In this document: positions 7,836 to 15,114 of the stretch, piece by piece | How the letters are laid out: every line of letters starts with the position of its first letter | Numbering within the stretch: position 1 is the stretch's first letter | Assembly (NCBI GenBank): GCA_002405835.1 | Contig: DHMO01000044.1 | Location: 6,640-46,502, forward strand | Source: Lentisphaeria bacterium UBA4640 | Lineage (GTDB): Bacteria > Verrucomicrobiota > Lentisphaeria > Victivallales > UBA1829 | Reading direction: 5' to 3' | DNA: 39,863 nucleotides | Notes under the pieces: generated by a model | Databases searched by the model: none | Seen by the model: the letters and a program-made list of their open reading frames with translations, nothing else | Told to the model about the DNA's origin: nothing | Made by a program: the position numbers and the translations under genes

Positions 7836-7905
7836 AAAAAATATCGGCGCAAGCGTTTCGCGAGTGTCACCCGGACAGGGTTCGGCAAGCGTTGACGCAA
7901 GCGCC
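7836..7905 (-). terminator. Weak, branched hairpin after lpxA with T-run
   Basis: On the minus strand GGCGC (7905-7901) can pair with GCGCC (7850-7846), followed by a GCGT/ACGC continuation and a nested ACCC/GGGT hairpin, and then a T-rich run at 7841-7836. The stem is interrupted and the loop long, so termination is plausible but uncertain. The same stretch contains three copies of GCAAGCG on the plus strand. Confidence 0.35.
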
Positions 7906-7913
7906 TTTTCCGT

Positions 7914-8711
7914 TTACGCTCTTCTGCCGTGACGGTCGCCGGTCAGAATGCCGCGCTTGGAGGAGCGGACGAAATCGAGGAATTCGACAACTTCAGGAAG
8001 CTGCGGAACTTCAGCGAGAGTGCGCTCAATGGCATTCGTGGTGTTCAGACCCTGACGGAAGAAAATATCGTAAACTTTCTTGATTGCGTGAATTGTCTCG
8101 TGAGAGAATCCGTTGCGGCGGAGTCCCACGATGTTGAATCCGCGGACGCCGCCGTTGCGGCCGTCGCCGATCATGAACGGCGGGAGATCGACGGAGATTG
8201 CGGAGACTCCGCTGAGAACCGCCATGCGGCCGACGCGGCAGAACTGGTGAACGGCAATCAGCCCGGAAAGAAGGGCTTTGTCGCCGACTTCCACATAGCC
8301 GCCGAGTGTAGCGCCGACGACCATGATGACATTGTTTCCGACTTTGCAGTTGTGTGCGACATGCGCGTTCGCCATCAGGAAGCAGCCGTCGCCGATCACT
8401 GTTTCGGCGCCTTCATGGGTGGCGCGGTTGACGGTCACGCCTTCGCGGAAGCGGTTGTTGCTGCCGATTTTCGTGTAGGAGACGGAACCGTCGAAACCGT
8501 AATCTTCGGGGTCGGAGCCGATGGAGGCGAAGGGATAGACGAGGTTGTTTTCGCCCATTGTGGTGTAGCAGCCGACGAAAGAGTTTGCCATGAGGCGGGT
8601 TCCGGCGCCGATTTCCACATCGTGTTCAACGACGCAGTGGGGACCGATCACCACATTATCCGCGAGTTTCGCGGAGGGATCGACAACAGCGGTAGGATGA
8701 ATCTGTGCCAT
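7914..8711 (-). CDS. lpxA: Acyl-ACP--UDP-N-acetylglucosamine O-acyltransferase (LpxA)
   Basis: LpxA transfers a hydroxyacyl chain from ACP to UDP-GlcNAc, the first step of lipid A synthesis in the cytoplasm. The 265-residue protein is of family length, with hexapeptide repeats forming a left-handed beta-helix and the motif NAHVAHNCKVG whose H120 corresponds to the catalytic His125 of Escherichia coli LpxA. AVHQFCRVG and the C-terminal helical part FNIVGLRRNGFS also match LpxA closely. The start at 8711 (MAQIHPTA) fits the usual N-terminus and has AGGAAC upstream. It stands alone, not beside lpxC, fabZ or lpxB. Its start lies only about 40 bases beyond the terminator of the 35-residue protein gene. 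It shows that the cell makes lipid A. Confidence 0.96.
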   Translation of the reverse strand: MAQIHPTAVVDPSAKLADNVVIGPHCVVEHDVEIGAGTRLMANSFVGCYTTMGENNLVYPFASIGSDPEDYGFDGSVSYTKIGSNNRFREGVTVNRATHEGAETVIGDGCFLMANAHVAHNCKVGNNVIMVVGATLGGYVEVGDKALLSGLIAVHQFCRVGRMAVLSGVSAISVDLPPFMIGDGRNGGVRGFNIVGLRRNGFSHETIHAIKKVYDIFFRQGLNTTNAIERTLAEVPQLPEVVEFLDFVRSSKRGILTGDRHGRRA

Positions 8712-8749
8712 AGTTTGTTCCTGATCGTTTGATTTTCCGCGTGAAAACG

Positions 8750-8774
8750 AAAAAGGCGGGTTTTGCCCGCCTTT
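8750..8774 (-). terminator. Intrinsic terminator between the small basic protein gene and lpxA
   Basis: GGCGGG (8755-8760) and CCCGCC (8766-8771) form a stem extended by A-T pairs around a five-base loop. On the minus strand it ends in a run of five T residues. It starts a few bases after the stop of the small gene, and the lpxA ATG follows within 40 bases with no obvious promoter between, so lpxA may depend on read-through. Confidence 0.85.
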
Positions 8775-8778
8775 CACG

Positions 8779-8886
8779 TTATTTTTTCTTTGCGGCCTTC
8801 ATCGCGGCTTTGGCTCTTGCTTTGAGTCTTTCATTGTAGCGTTTGCGGCGAGCGCGCTTCTGAACCTTATTGTACTGCTGTCCCAT
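8779..8886 (-). CDS. 35-residue, very basic conserved-type small protein
   Basis: A short frame starting MGQQYNKVQKRARRKRYNER and continuing with Lys/Ala repeats to a KKK end; about half of the residues are Lys or Arg and there is no Cys or membrane segment. It has an ideal AAGGAG site, a strong promoter and its own terminator, which together make it a real gene despite its size. It resembles tiny basic proteins that I recall from Verrucomicrobia and Lentisphaerota genomes and that are suspected to be ribosome- or RNA-associated; that link is from memory and inference, not shown by the sequence. A longer in-frame start at 9012 covers the promoter and is rejected. Confidence 0.8.
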   Translation of the reverse strand: MGQQYNKVQKRARRKRYNERLKARAKAAMKAAKKK

Positions 8887-8931
8887 TTGAAACTCCTTGA
8901 TTTTTTCTATTTGCTTTACGCATTTCCGGTA

Positions 8932-8960
8932 AATATATACGCATTTCCCGATTTTTTCAA
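8932..8960 (-). promoter_or_regulatory. Promoter of the small basic protein gene
   Basis: On the minus strand TTGAAA and TATATT are separated by exactly 17 bases, about 45 bases upstream of the ATG at 8886. It is one half of a divergent promoter pair; the other half faces purT. The match to the sigma-70 consensus is very good. Confidence 0.75.
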
Positions 8961-9031
8961 ACGCCGCTTGCAAAAAATCCGGAGTTTTCTTTTGCCGGAC
9001 GGATTTTTTCATGCCTTTTTCGTTCCGCCGC

Positions 9032-9059
9032 TTGAAAAAAACGCGGAATCCCGTATATT
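9032..9059 (+). promoter_or_regulatory. Promoter of purT and the following gene run
   Basis: TTGAAA (9032-9037) and TATATT (9054-9059) are spaced by 16 bases, about 35 bases before the purT ATG. No purine riboswitch fold fits in the short leader. The next clear terminator on this strand is at 18446. Confidence 0.7.
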
Positions 9060-9093
9060 CATTCTATTATAAACAACAGGAGGAGTTTTCATC

Positions 9094-10275
9094 ATGGCCA
9101 AACTAGGAACCGCTCTCACTTCCAGCGCTGTCAAGGTGCTTTTGCTCGGATCGGGTGAACTTGGAAAAGAAGTTGCGATTGAAATGCAGAGACTCGGAGT
9201 CGAGGTGATCGCGGTCGACCGCTATCCGAATGCCCCCGCAATGCAGGTCGCTCACAGAAGCCATGTCGTCAATATGCTCGATGCAAAGGCGCTCCGCGAC
9301 GTCGTTGAACTTGAGAAACCCGACTACATCGTCCCGGAAATCGAAGCGATTGCGACGCCGGAGCTCATCAAGCTGGAGCAGGAGGGATACCATGTCATCC
9401 CGAACGCGCGCGCAACCTACCTGACCATGAACCGTGAAGGAATCCGCCGTCTCGCCGCGGAAGAACTCGGTCTGCCCACCTCCAAATACCGTTTCGCGGA
9501 CAGCGAAGAAGAGTTCAAAGCCGCCGTCAAAGAGGTTGGAATTCCCTGCGTTGTCAAGCCCGTCATGAGCTCTTCCGGACACGGGCAGAGCGTTGTCCGC
9601 TCCGAGGCGGATATCGACAAGGCGTGGCATATTTCGCAGGAGGGCGGACGCGCCGGAGCGGGAAGAGTCATCGTGGAGGGTTTTGTTGATTTCGACTATG
9701 AAATCACCCTGCTGACCGTGCGTCACATCGGCGGAACCTCGTTCCTCAAGCCGATCGGGCATCATCAGGTCGGCGGCGACTACCAGGAGTCCTGGCAGCC
9801 GCAGGCAATGACTGCATCCGCGCTCGAAAAGGCGGAGGATATCGCGAAAAAAATCACGGACGCCATCGGCGGACGCGGCATTTTCGGCGTTGAAATGTTT
9901 GTAAAAGGCGACGAGGTGATTTTCAGTGAAATCAGTCCCCGTCCGCACGATACCGGAATGGTTACGCTGATTTCACAGGATCTCTCCGAATTTGCTCTGC
10001 ACGCCCGCGCAATTCTCGGTCTGCCGATCCCGAACATCGCTTTCCACGGACCTTCCGCATCGAAGGCGATTGTCGCCGACGGCGTGTCGGATCATGTTTC
10101 GTTCGGCGGACTTGAAAACGTTCTTGCGGATCCTGATACCTCCATGCGGATTTTCGGGAAGGGCGAACTCAACGGACACCGCCGTCTCGGCGTGCTCCTC
10201 GCCCGTGCGGAATCGGTCGAAAAAGCGGTTGAACAGGTTAAGAAGATGAGAGACGCCCTGCGCGTTGAACTTTGA
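9094..10275 (+). CDS. purT: Formate-dependent phosphoribosylglycinamide formyltransferase
   Basis: PurT makes formyl-GAR from GAR, formate and ATP in purine synthesis, replacing the folate-dependent PurN. The 393-residue protein has normal length and the ATP-grasp layout: an N-terminal pre-ATP-grasp domain with LLLGSGELGKEV (residues 16-27), the glycine-containing loop MSSSGHGQSV, the metal-binding FSEISPRPHDTGMVT, and the C-terminal NGHRRLGVLLARA. The start has AGGAGGAG upstream. Use of formate suits an anaerobe. The following propeller-like gene begins eight bases after the stop, so the two are probably co-transcribed. Confidence 0.97.
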   Translation: MAKLGTALTSSAVKVLLLGSGELGKEVAIEMQRLGVEVIAVDRYPNAPAMQVAHRSHVVNMLDAKALRDVVELEKPDYIVPEIEAIATPELIKLEQEGYHVIPNARATYLTMNREGIRRLAAEELGLPTSKYRFADSEEEFKAAVKEVGIPCVVKPVMSSSGHGQSVVRSEADIDKAWHISQEGGRAGAGRVIVEGFVDFDYEITLLTVRHIGGTSFLKPIGHHQVGGDYQESWQPQAMTASALEKAEDIAKKITDAIGGRGIFGVEMFVKGDEVIFSEISPRPHDTGMVTLISQDLSEFALHARAILGLPIPNIAFHGPSASKAIVADGVSDHVSFGGLENVLADPDTSMRIFGKGELNGHRRLGVLLARAESVEKAVEQVKKMRDALRVEL

Positions 10276-10283
10276 GAGTGAAT

Positions 10284-11471
10284 ATGATCCGGCTGCTGCT
10301 GACATTCCTTTGTCTTGCTTCTCTTTCCGCAATGGAGGAGGGGTTGAAAATCCGCATCCCGCAGGCGGAGCAGACCGTGCGCGTCTCAATCGAAGAGGAG
10401 GCGAATATCCGCGCGGAGGATCGTCTTCAGCCGCTTGCGAAAATCAAGGAAAATACTCTTGCCGCCGCGCTGCCGGATACGGGAAAAGATTATGTCTGGA
10501 TTCCCGGCTGGGATCTGACGGGAACCGGTTCTCTGCGGGTCGCCGACGCCTCGGCTGTGCTTGACGGCTCGGTTGCCGCGTTTCTGGAGACGGTCGGAAA
10601 ACGGGCTGGAGCGCAGGGCGGACGGGTGGTTCTGCTCGACGTTCTCCGCAAGCGCATTGCGGGATGCTTCACGGTCGGACGCAAACTTTCCGCGCTCCGG
10701 CTCGGGAACACGCTTGAATATGCGGTTGCCTTTGCGGAGACTCAGCCGGTGTTGAAACAGCCCTCCGGATTCGTTGTTCTTGATTTGAAGGAGGGGAAGG
10801 AACGCGCATTTCACCGCGTGGAAAAACCGATGTCGTTTGCGGTCGCGGGAGCTTCGCTGTTCTTTGCGGATGCAAAAGGCTCGGTCCGAATGCTGAATCT
10901 GGAGGACGGAAATTCAAAAACGCTTTTCAGAGCGCCGGATCCGCTTCTCCGGACGTCTCCGGACGGAACGGCTGTGGTTACCGCAGCGGAGGATGCGTTC
11001 TACCGGATTGACGCCGCGTCCGGCGAGGTCGCTTCGAAGGAGCCGCGCAAGGAGCGGTTCCGCATCGGGGAACTTGTGTGCACGAAGGCGGACGGTACGG
11101 GATTTCTCTTTTCAACCCTGCCCGATACGAACGGGAAGTGCCGTCTGTTCCTTCATGTGGAAGAGAAACAGCGGGAGATCGCGGCGGATTCCGCGGGACG
11201 TTTTGTGTGGCAGGAGAACGGACCGAATCTGTTTGTCATGAGGGTGATCAAAGGGCGCGTGTTCCGTTTGGATCCGGAGAGCCTGAAAGATTATTCCTCG
11301 TGCGAACCGAAGTCTCTGCGTCCTGCGACGCTCGGGACGGTGCGCTGGCTATTTTCGGGCGGCGAACCTTGCGAACTGGTCGCGATGGATTCGCTCGGCT
11401 CGGTTTATACACTTAAAAGCGTCGGCAAACGCTGGCGCAAGACGCTGATAGTTGACGCCGGAAGGCGCTGA
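10284..11471 (+). CDS. Secreted propeller-like protein of unknown function
   Basis: A 395-residue protein starting MIRLLLTFLCLASLSA, a convincing Sec signal peptide, so it is likely periplasmic. The remaining chain has recurrent units of the type hydrophobic strand, turn with Gly-Lys or Asp-Gly, strand (for example VVLDLKEGKERAF, VRMLNLEDGNSKTLF, FYRIDAASGEV), as in beta-propeller proteins of the WD40/YncE kind. I do not recognise a specific family or catalytic site. The ATG at 10284 is chosen because it opens the signal peptide; in-frame TTG at 10272 and GTG at 10278 lie upstream, and the ribosome-binding site (GAGAG) is weak. It sits between purT and an rRNA methyltransferase without obvious functional link. 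Confidence 0.8.
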   Translation: MIRLLLTFLCLASLSAMEEGLKIRIPQAEQTVRVSIEEEANIRAEDRLQPLAKIKENTLAAALPDTGKDYVWIPGWDLTGTGSLRVADASAVLDGSVAAFLETVGKRAGAQGGRVVLLDVLRKRIAGCFTVGRKLSALRLGNTLEYAVAFAETQPVLKQPSGFVVLDLKEGKERAFHRVEKPMSFAVAGASLFFADAKGSVRMLNLEDGNSKTLFRAPDPLLRTSPDGTAVVTAAEDAFYRIDAASGEVASKEPRKERFRIGELVCTKADGTGFLFSTLPDTNGKCRLFLHVEEKQREIAADSAGRFVWQENGPNLFVMRVIKGRVFRLDPESLKDYSSCEPKSLRPATLGTVRWLFSGGEPCELVAMDSLGSVYTLKSVGKRWRKTLIVDAGRR

Positions 11472-11494
11472 AATATTATTTGCAAGGACGATTC

Positions 11495-12688
11495 ATGCAG
11501 GAACTGACACTCAAGCCGGACGCTTTCGCCTATCGCGGCAAAGCCGTCGCCTCGATGCCTTCGGGCAAACGCTGTTTTATTCGCGGCGGAGCGCCGGGGG
11601 ATACTCTCCTGTGCGCGGTTACGAAAGAGAAGAAAAACTGTGCGGAGGCGGAAATCAAAGAGATAATCGAACCCTCGCCGGACCGGATCCAGCCGGTCTG
11701 CCGTTATGCGGCGCAGTGTCCCGGCTGTGCGTATTCCCAGGTTGACTATCCGGTTGAGCTTGAGTGGAAACAGAAACAGTTTGAACGTTTTCTTCTTCAC
11801 TCGCACCTGGCGGAGCCCTCGGCGATGCGGGAACCGGCCGCCGCACCGCGGCGCATGGGCTGGCGGAACAAAATCAAACTTACCGCCGAAAAAAACGGAA
11901 AAGAGGTCCGGATCGGATACCGGATGGAGGACAACAAAACGGTTCTTGACATCCGCGAATGCCTCCTGGCGCGTTCGGAAATCGCGCGTCTGATGGATGA
12001 AAAACTCAACGATCCCGCATTCCGCGCATCGCTTCCGGAGGGAATTTCCTCACTGACATTCCGGTATACGCCGCATGACGGTGCTCTTCTGCTGGAAGCG
12101 GAGGATTCGGAGGAGTTCCTGACCGACACCATTCGCCCCTACGGTGAATTTGCTGTTCCGCGCCGTTCGTTCTTCCAGATCAACACGGAGATGGCGTCGA
12201 AACTTGCGGCGGAATTCCTGCGGATCGTGGAGGAGATAAAGCCGGAGGTGTTCATCGAACTTTACTGCGGATGCGGCGTGTTTTCCGTGCTCGCGGCGGA
12301 GGCCGGAGTCGGCAAAGTCTACGGCGTGGAGCTCGACCCGGACGCCGTCCGCGCAGCAAATGAAAACCTGCATGAACACGGTCTGCCGCACTGCAAATTT
12401 CTTGCGGGCGATGCGGTCCGGATGCTTGGACAGCTTCCGCTTCAGACGAAGCAGCGTCCGCTGATGCTGGTCGACCCGCCGCGCACCGGACTGGAGCGTC
12501 CGGTGATTGATGCGCTTTCCAGAAGCGCGGCGCATGATCTGGTTTATGTTTCCTGCGGACCCGATACGCTGGCGCGCGACCTTGCGCTGTTCCGGCAGCA
12601 GGGGTGGACCGTTGCGGAGACGGGGCTGTTCGACCTGTTTCCGTCGACGGCGCATTTTGAATCGCTGACCTGGCTGAAGCGGGGGTGA
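11495..12688 (+). CDS. 23S rRNA (uracil-5-)-methyltransferase, RlmD/RlmCD type
   Basis: A 397-residue SAM-dependent m5U methyltransferase. A short TRAM-like N-terminal domain is followed by the Fe-S ligands C69, C75, C78 and C156 (CX5CX2C...C), then a central region and the Rossmann methyltransferase domain with ELYCGCGVFSVLAA, DPPRTGL and the catalytic Cys in YVSCGPDTLARD (C354). This is the RumA/RlmD architecture; whether it methylates U1939, U747 or both cannot be told. The ATG at 11495 has AAGGA eight bases upstream and is preferred over the TTG at 11480. radC follows five bases after the stop. Confidence 0.93.
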   Translation: MQELTLKPDAFAYRGKAVASMPSGKRCFIRGGAPGDTLLCAVTKEKKNCAEAEIKEIIEPSPDRIQPVCRYAAQCPGCAYSQVDYPVELEWKQKQFERFLLHSHLAEPSAMREPAAAPRRMGWRNKIKLTAEKNGKEVRIGYRMEDNKTVLDIRECLLARSEIARLMDEKLNDPAFRASLPEGISSLTFRYTPHDGALLLEAEDSEEFLTDTIRPYGEFAVPRRSFFQINTEMASKLAAEFLRIVEEIKPEVFIELYCGCGVFSVLAAEAGVGKVYGVELDPDAVRAANENLHEHGLPHCKFLAGDAVRMLGQLPLQTKQRPLMLVDPPRTGLERPVIDALSRSAAHDLVYVSCGPDTLARDLALFRQQGWTVAETGLFDLFPSTAHFESLTWLKRG

Positions 12689-12692
12689 ATTC

Positions 12693-13613
12693 ATGGCTGG
12701 GAGCTCATTCAATCCGGAGCTTGCGGCGGGGCATCGCGACCGTTTGCGGCAGAAGTACCGCAAGGCGGGACACGACGGCATGCTGGACTATGAAAAACTT
12801 GAACTTCTGCTGACTTACGCCATCGCCCGGCGCGATGTGAAGCCGATTGCAAAGGAACTTCTGAAAAAGTTCGGCTCAATCACCGCCATCATGAATGCGC
12901 CGGAAAAACGCCTGACCGAAGTTCCGGGAGTCGGAGAGAACGTCGCGCTTCTGATTCAGCTCATGAAGGGACTCTGCTCCGATTGTCTCTATGAACAGAT
13001 CAAAGGGCGCGAGGTGCTGTCTTCGACGGAAGAGGTGATCCGTTACGCACGGATGAAACTTTCCGGACTTGAAAATGAAGTCTTCATGGTCATTTATCTC
13101 AACACGCAGAATGAAATCATCGGGGATGAGATCATGGTCGAGGGAACGATCGACCAGCTTTACATTCATCCGCGCCAGCTGCTCACGCGGGCGCTGGATA
13201 TGTCTGCGCGCGGCATTATTCTGCTGCACAATCATCCGAGCGGTTCTCCGGTGCCGTCGCCCGCGGATATTCAGCTGACGCGCGCAATCAAGATTGCGGC
13301 CTCCGCTGTGCGGCTGGATGTCGTGGATCATATCATCATTGCGCGAAACGCCTGTTTCAGCATTACGGCGAACGAGCTGATTCCGCTGGACCGTCCGTTT
13401 GCGCAGTCTCCGAAGAAAGCGGAGAAGCCGAAGGAAATGACGCCGGAGGAGAAGCGCGCGGCCGCTTTCTCCGAACTTGCCAAGCTCTCCGCAATTCACG
13501 ATCTGAAGGATTGCGGGGAAATGACACGCGATTCGGATTTTCAGATTGACGACCGCGTGGATTCATATCTGAAGGCTTCCGACCGCAAAAAGAAGAAAGG
13601 ACGCGGAGCATGA
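12693..13613 (+). CDS. radC: RadC/JAB-domain protein
   Basis: A 306-residue RadC-family protein. The N-terminus has a helix-hairpin-helix-like part (LTEVPGVGENVALLIQL near residue 75), and the JAB/MPN metalloprotease-like domain has the motif HNHPSGSPVPSPAD (H179, H181) with the late Asp, so the zinc site appears intact. The family is widespread; a role in DNA repair is historical and doubtful. The protein is about 70 residues longer than usual, ending in a charged tail (EKPKEMTPEEKRAA to KKKKGRGA) after the JAB domain. It overlaps acpS by ATGA. Confidence 0.94.
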   Translation: MAGSSFNPELAAGHRDRLRQKYRKAGHDGMLDYEKLELLLTYAIARRDVKPIAKELLKKFGSITAIMNAPEKRLTEVPGVGENVALLIQLMKGLCSDCLYEQIKGREVLSSTEEVIRYARMKLSGLENEVFMVIYLNTQNEIIGDEIMVEGTIDQLYIHPRQLLTRALDMSARGIILLHNHPSGSPVPSPADIQLTRAIKIAASAVRLDVVDHIIIARNACFSITANELIPLDRPFAQSPKKAEKPKEMTPEEKRAAAFSELAKLSAIHDLKDCGEMTRDSDFQIDDRVDSYLKASDRKKKKGRGA

Positions 13614-14002
13614 TTTTCGGAATCGGAACTGATCTCGTGGAAATTGAACGGATTGCGAAGGTGCTCGCGCGTCACGGCGACCGCTTCACCGGGTATATCC
13701 TGACCGACAGCGAAGGCGCTGAAGCGAAACGCCGCGGCGACAGCGTCCAGTTCATCGCCGGGCGCTGGGCCGCGAAAGAGGCGGTTGCCAAGGCGCTCGG
13801 CTGCGGACTCGGCGGGCGTTGCGCGTGGCGCGACATTGAAGTGACCGGCTCCGCATCCGGCGCACCTGTCGTGACGCTTTCCGGCGACGGCGCGCGCACG
13901 ATGAAGGAGAACGGAATTGCACGGGTGTTTGTCAGCATCAGTCACGAGCGCGGGCATGCCGTGGCGATGGCTGTCGCGGAAAAAAATGATACTCCCTCTT
14001 GA
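13610..14002 (+). CDS. acpS: Holo-[acyl-carrier-protein] synthase
   Basis: AcpS transfers 4'-phosphopantetheine from CoA to apo-ACP, activating fatty-acid synthesis. The 130-residue protein has the two family motifs: GIGTDLVEIERI with the magnesium ligand D8, and WAAKEAVAKALG with E57. The C-terminal VSISHERGHAVAMA also fits. The ATG overlaps the radC stop (ATGA), indicating translational coupling, and nothing unusual is seen in the sequence. Confidence 0.96.
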   Translation: MIFGIGTDLVEIERIAKVLARHGDRFTGYILTDSEGAEAKRRGDSVQFIAGRWAAKEAVAKALGCGLGGRCAWRDIEVTGSASGAPVVTLSGDGARTMKENGIARVFVSISHERGHAVAMAVAEKNDTPS

Positions 14003-14026
14003 GATTTTTTAAAAACGGGCTAAAGT
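13999..14026 (+). promoter_or_regulatory. Possible internal promoter before the TadE-like gene
   Basis: TTGAGA (13999-14004) and TAAAGT (14021-14026) are separated by 16 bases in a short AT-rich patch just before the TadE-like gene. The -35 overlaps the acpS stop codon. It could give extra transcription of the downstream genes. Confidence 0.35.
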
Positions 14027-14050
14027 ACTGATATGTCAGGAGGTGCGGCA

Positions 14051-14608
14051 ATGAAACGCGGAAAACGGGAAAAGGGTCAGGCGATTGCGGAATTCACGGT
14101 TTCGCTGATTGCGATTCTGTTTGTGTTCCTCGGCGTGCTGGCAATCAGCGTGCTTTCGATGGAAAATGTCTCGTGCCTGATTGCCGCGCGCGGCGAAGCG
14201 GACGTCGCTTCCGCGCTCGGAACTTCGGTCGGCGGCGTTTCTCCGGAGCCGATTCTCGAATGGGATTACGGTGCTGACCGCATTCCGTTCACGGCGGACG
14301 ACAAGGCTGTGACCAGTGCGGATTCGGAGAATTTTTCCGGGGAATTCGATACCTCGAAAGATCTGGCGGAAGGGGCGGATGTCAACAGCGTCACGCTTGC
14401 AGACCTGGCGAAAGCGGGTCTGGTTGACCGGCAGGCGACGGAGGCTTCGTTCCTTTCCGCCGCGAATCTGAACGGATATTCGCATGAGGAGCCGGACCCG
14501 CTTTCCAAACGCGGGCTTCCGGAGCTCGAAAAACTTCTCCGCCGGATGGTCGGCGGGGGCAAATTTGTATTGAAAGACACGGTTTTCATACCGGTGAAGG
14601 TGGACTGA
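14051..14608 (+). CDS. TadE-like pseudopilin/secreted protein
   Basis: A 185-residue protein with the N-terminal pattern of TadE/TadF-like pseudopilins: a charged start (MKRGKREKGQAIAEF) where GQAIAEF resembles the G-x-x-x-x-E-F prepilin-like motif, followed by one hydrophobic helix of about 20 residues. The rest is predicted extracytoplasmic and acidic, with an Asp-rich segment (WDYGADRIPFTADDK) that looks like a calcium-binding turn. The start at 14051 is fixed by AGGAGGT seven bases upstream; the ATG at 14033 precedes that site. No other tad gene is nearby, so its partner machinery must be elsewhere, if it exists. Its stop overlaps the next ATG (TGATG). Confidence 0.8.
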   Translation: MKRGKREKGQAIAEFTVSLIAILFVFLGVLAISVLSMENVSCLIAARGEADVASALGTSVGGVSPEPILEWDYGADRIPFTADDKAVTSADSENFSGEFDTSKDLAEGADVNSVTLADLAKAGLVDRQATEASFLSAANLNGYSHEEPDPLSKRGLPELEKLLRRMVGGGKFVLKDTVFIPVKVD

Positions 14609-15099
14609 TGAAACAGCGGATCGAACAGAAAATCAAAACGCTCGCCGAAGCATCCGAATGGCGGAAGAAACTGCGGGCGGACGGGAAAAAACTTGCGCTC
14701 ACCAACGGATGTTTCGATCTGCTGCACCGCGGACATGCGGAGTACCTGCTTGCCGCGCGCGAATCGGCGGACACCCTTGTGGTCCTGCTGAATTCCGACG
14801 CATCGATCCGCCGCCTGAAAGGACCGTCGCGTCCGATCTGCGAAGAGCCGGACCGCGCGTTCATGCTGGCCTGTTTTGAATTCGTCGACGCCGTTGTCGT
14901 ATTTGATTCCGAACGCTGCGACCGTGAAATCGCGGCGATTGCGCCGGACGTCTATGTGAAGGGCGGCGACTACACGGTGGAAAAGCTCGACCCGGGCGAA
15001 CGCTCCGCCATCTTCGGATGCAATGCGGAGATCCGCTTCATTCCGTTTGTCCCCGGGCATTCGACAACGTCGCTGATTGAAAAAAGCAGAAAATCTTAA
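14608..15099 (+). CDS. rfaE2: D-glycero-beta-D-manno-heptose 1-phosphate adenylyltransferase type (RfaE2/HldE C-domain)
   Basis: A 163-residue nucleotidyltransferase. TNGCFDLLHRGHAEYL carries the HxGH motif (H40, H43) of the cytidylyltransferase-like superfamily, and the late KGGDYT and GHSTTSLIEK segments match the RfaE domain II family that makes ADP-heptose or a related nucleotide sugar for LPS inner core. Length equals the stand-alone domain; the kinase domain of bifunctional HldE is absent and must be separate. Translation is probably coupled to the TadE-like gene (TGATG). With lpxA it supports LPS synthesis in this cell. Confidence 0.9.
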   Translation: MKQRIEQKIKTLAEASEWRKKLRADGKKLALTNGCFDLLHRGHAEYLLAARESADTLVVLLNSDASIRRLKGPSRPICEEPDRAFMLACFEFVDAVVVFDSERCDREIAAIAPDVYVKGGDYTVEKLDPGERSAIFGCNAEIRFIPFVPGHSTTSLIEKSRKS

Positions 15100-15114
15100 A
15101 GAAAGGTTACAGAT

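Noticed and set aside
7846..7905. Three copies of GCAAGCG as a possible repeat array or binding-site cluster
   Set aside because: Too short and too few; better explained as parts of a weak terminator structure after lpxA.
8887..9093. Possible purine riboswitch ahead of purT
   Set aside because: The promoter leaves only about 30 bases of leader, too short for such an aptamer.
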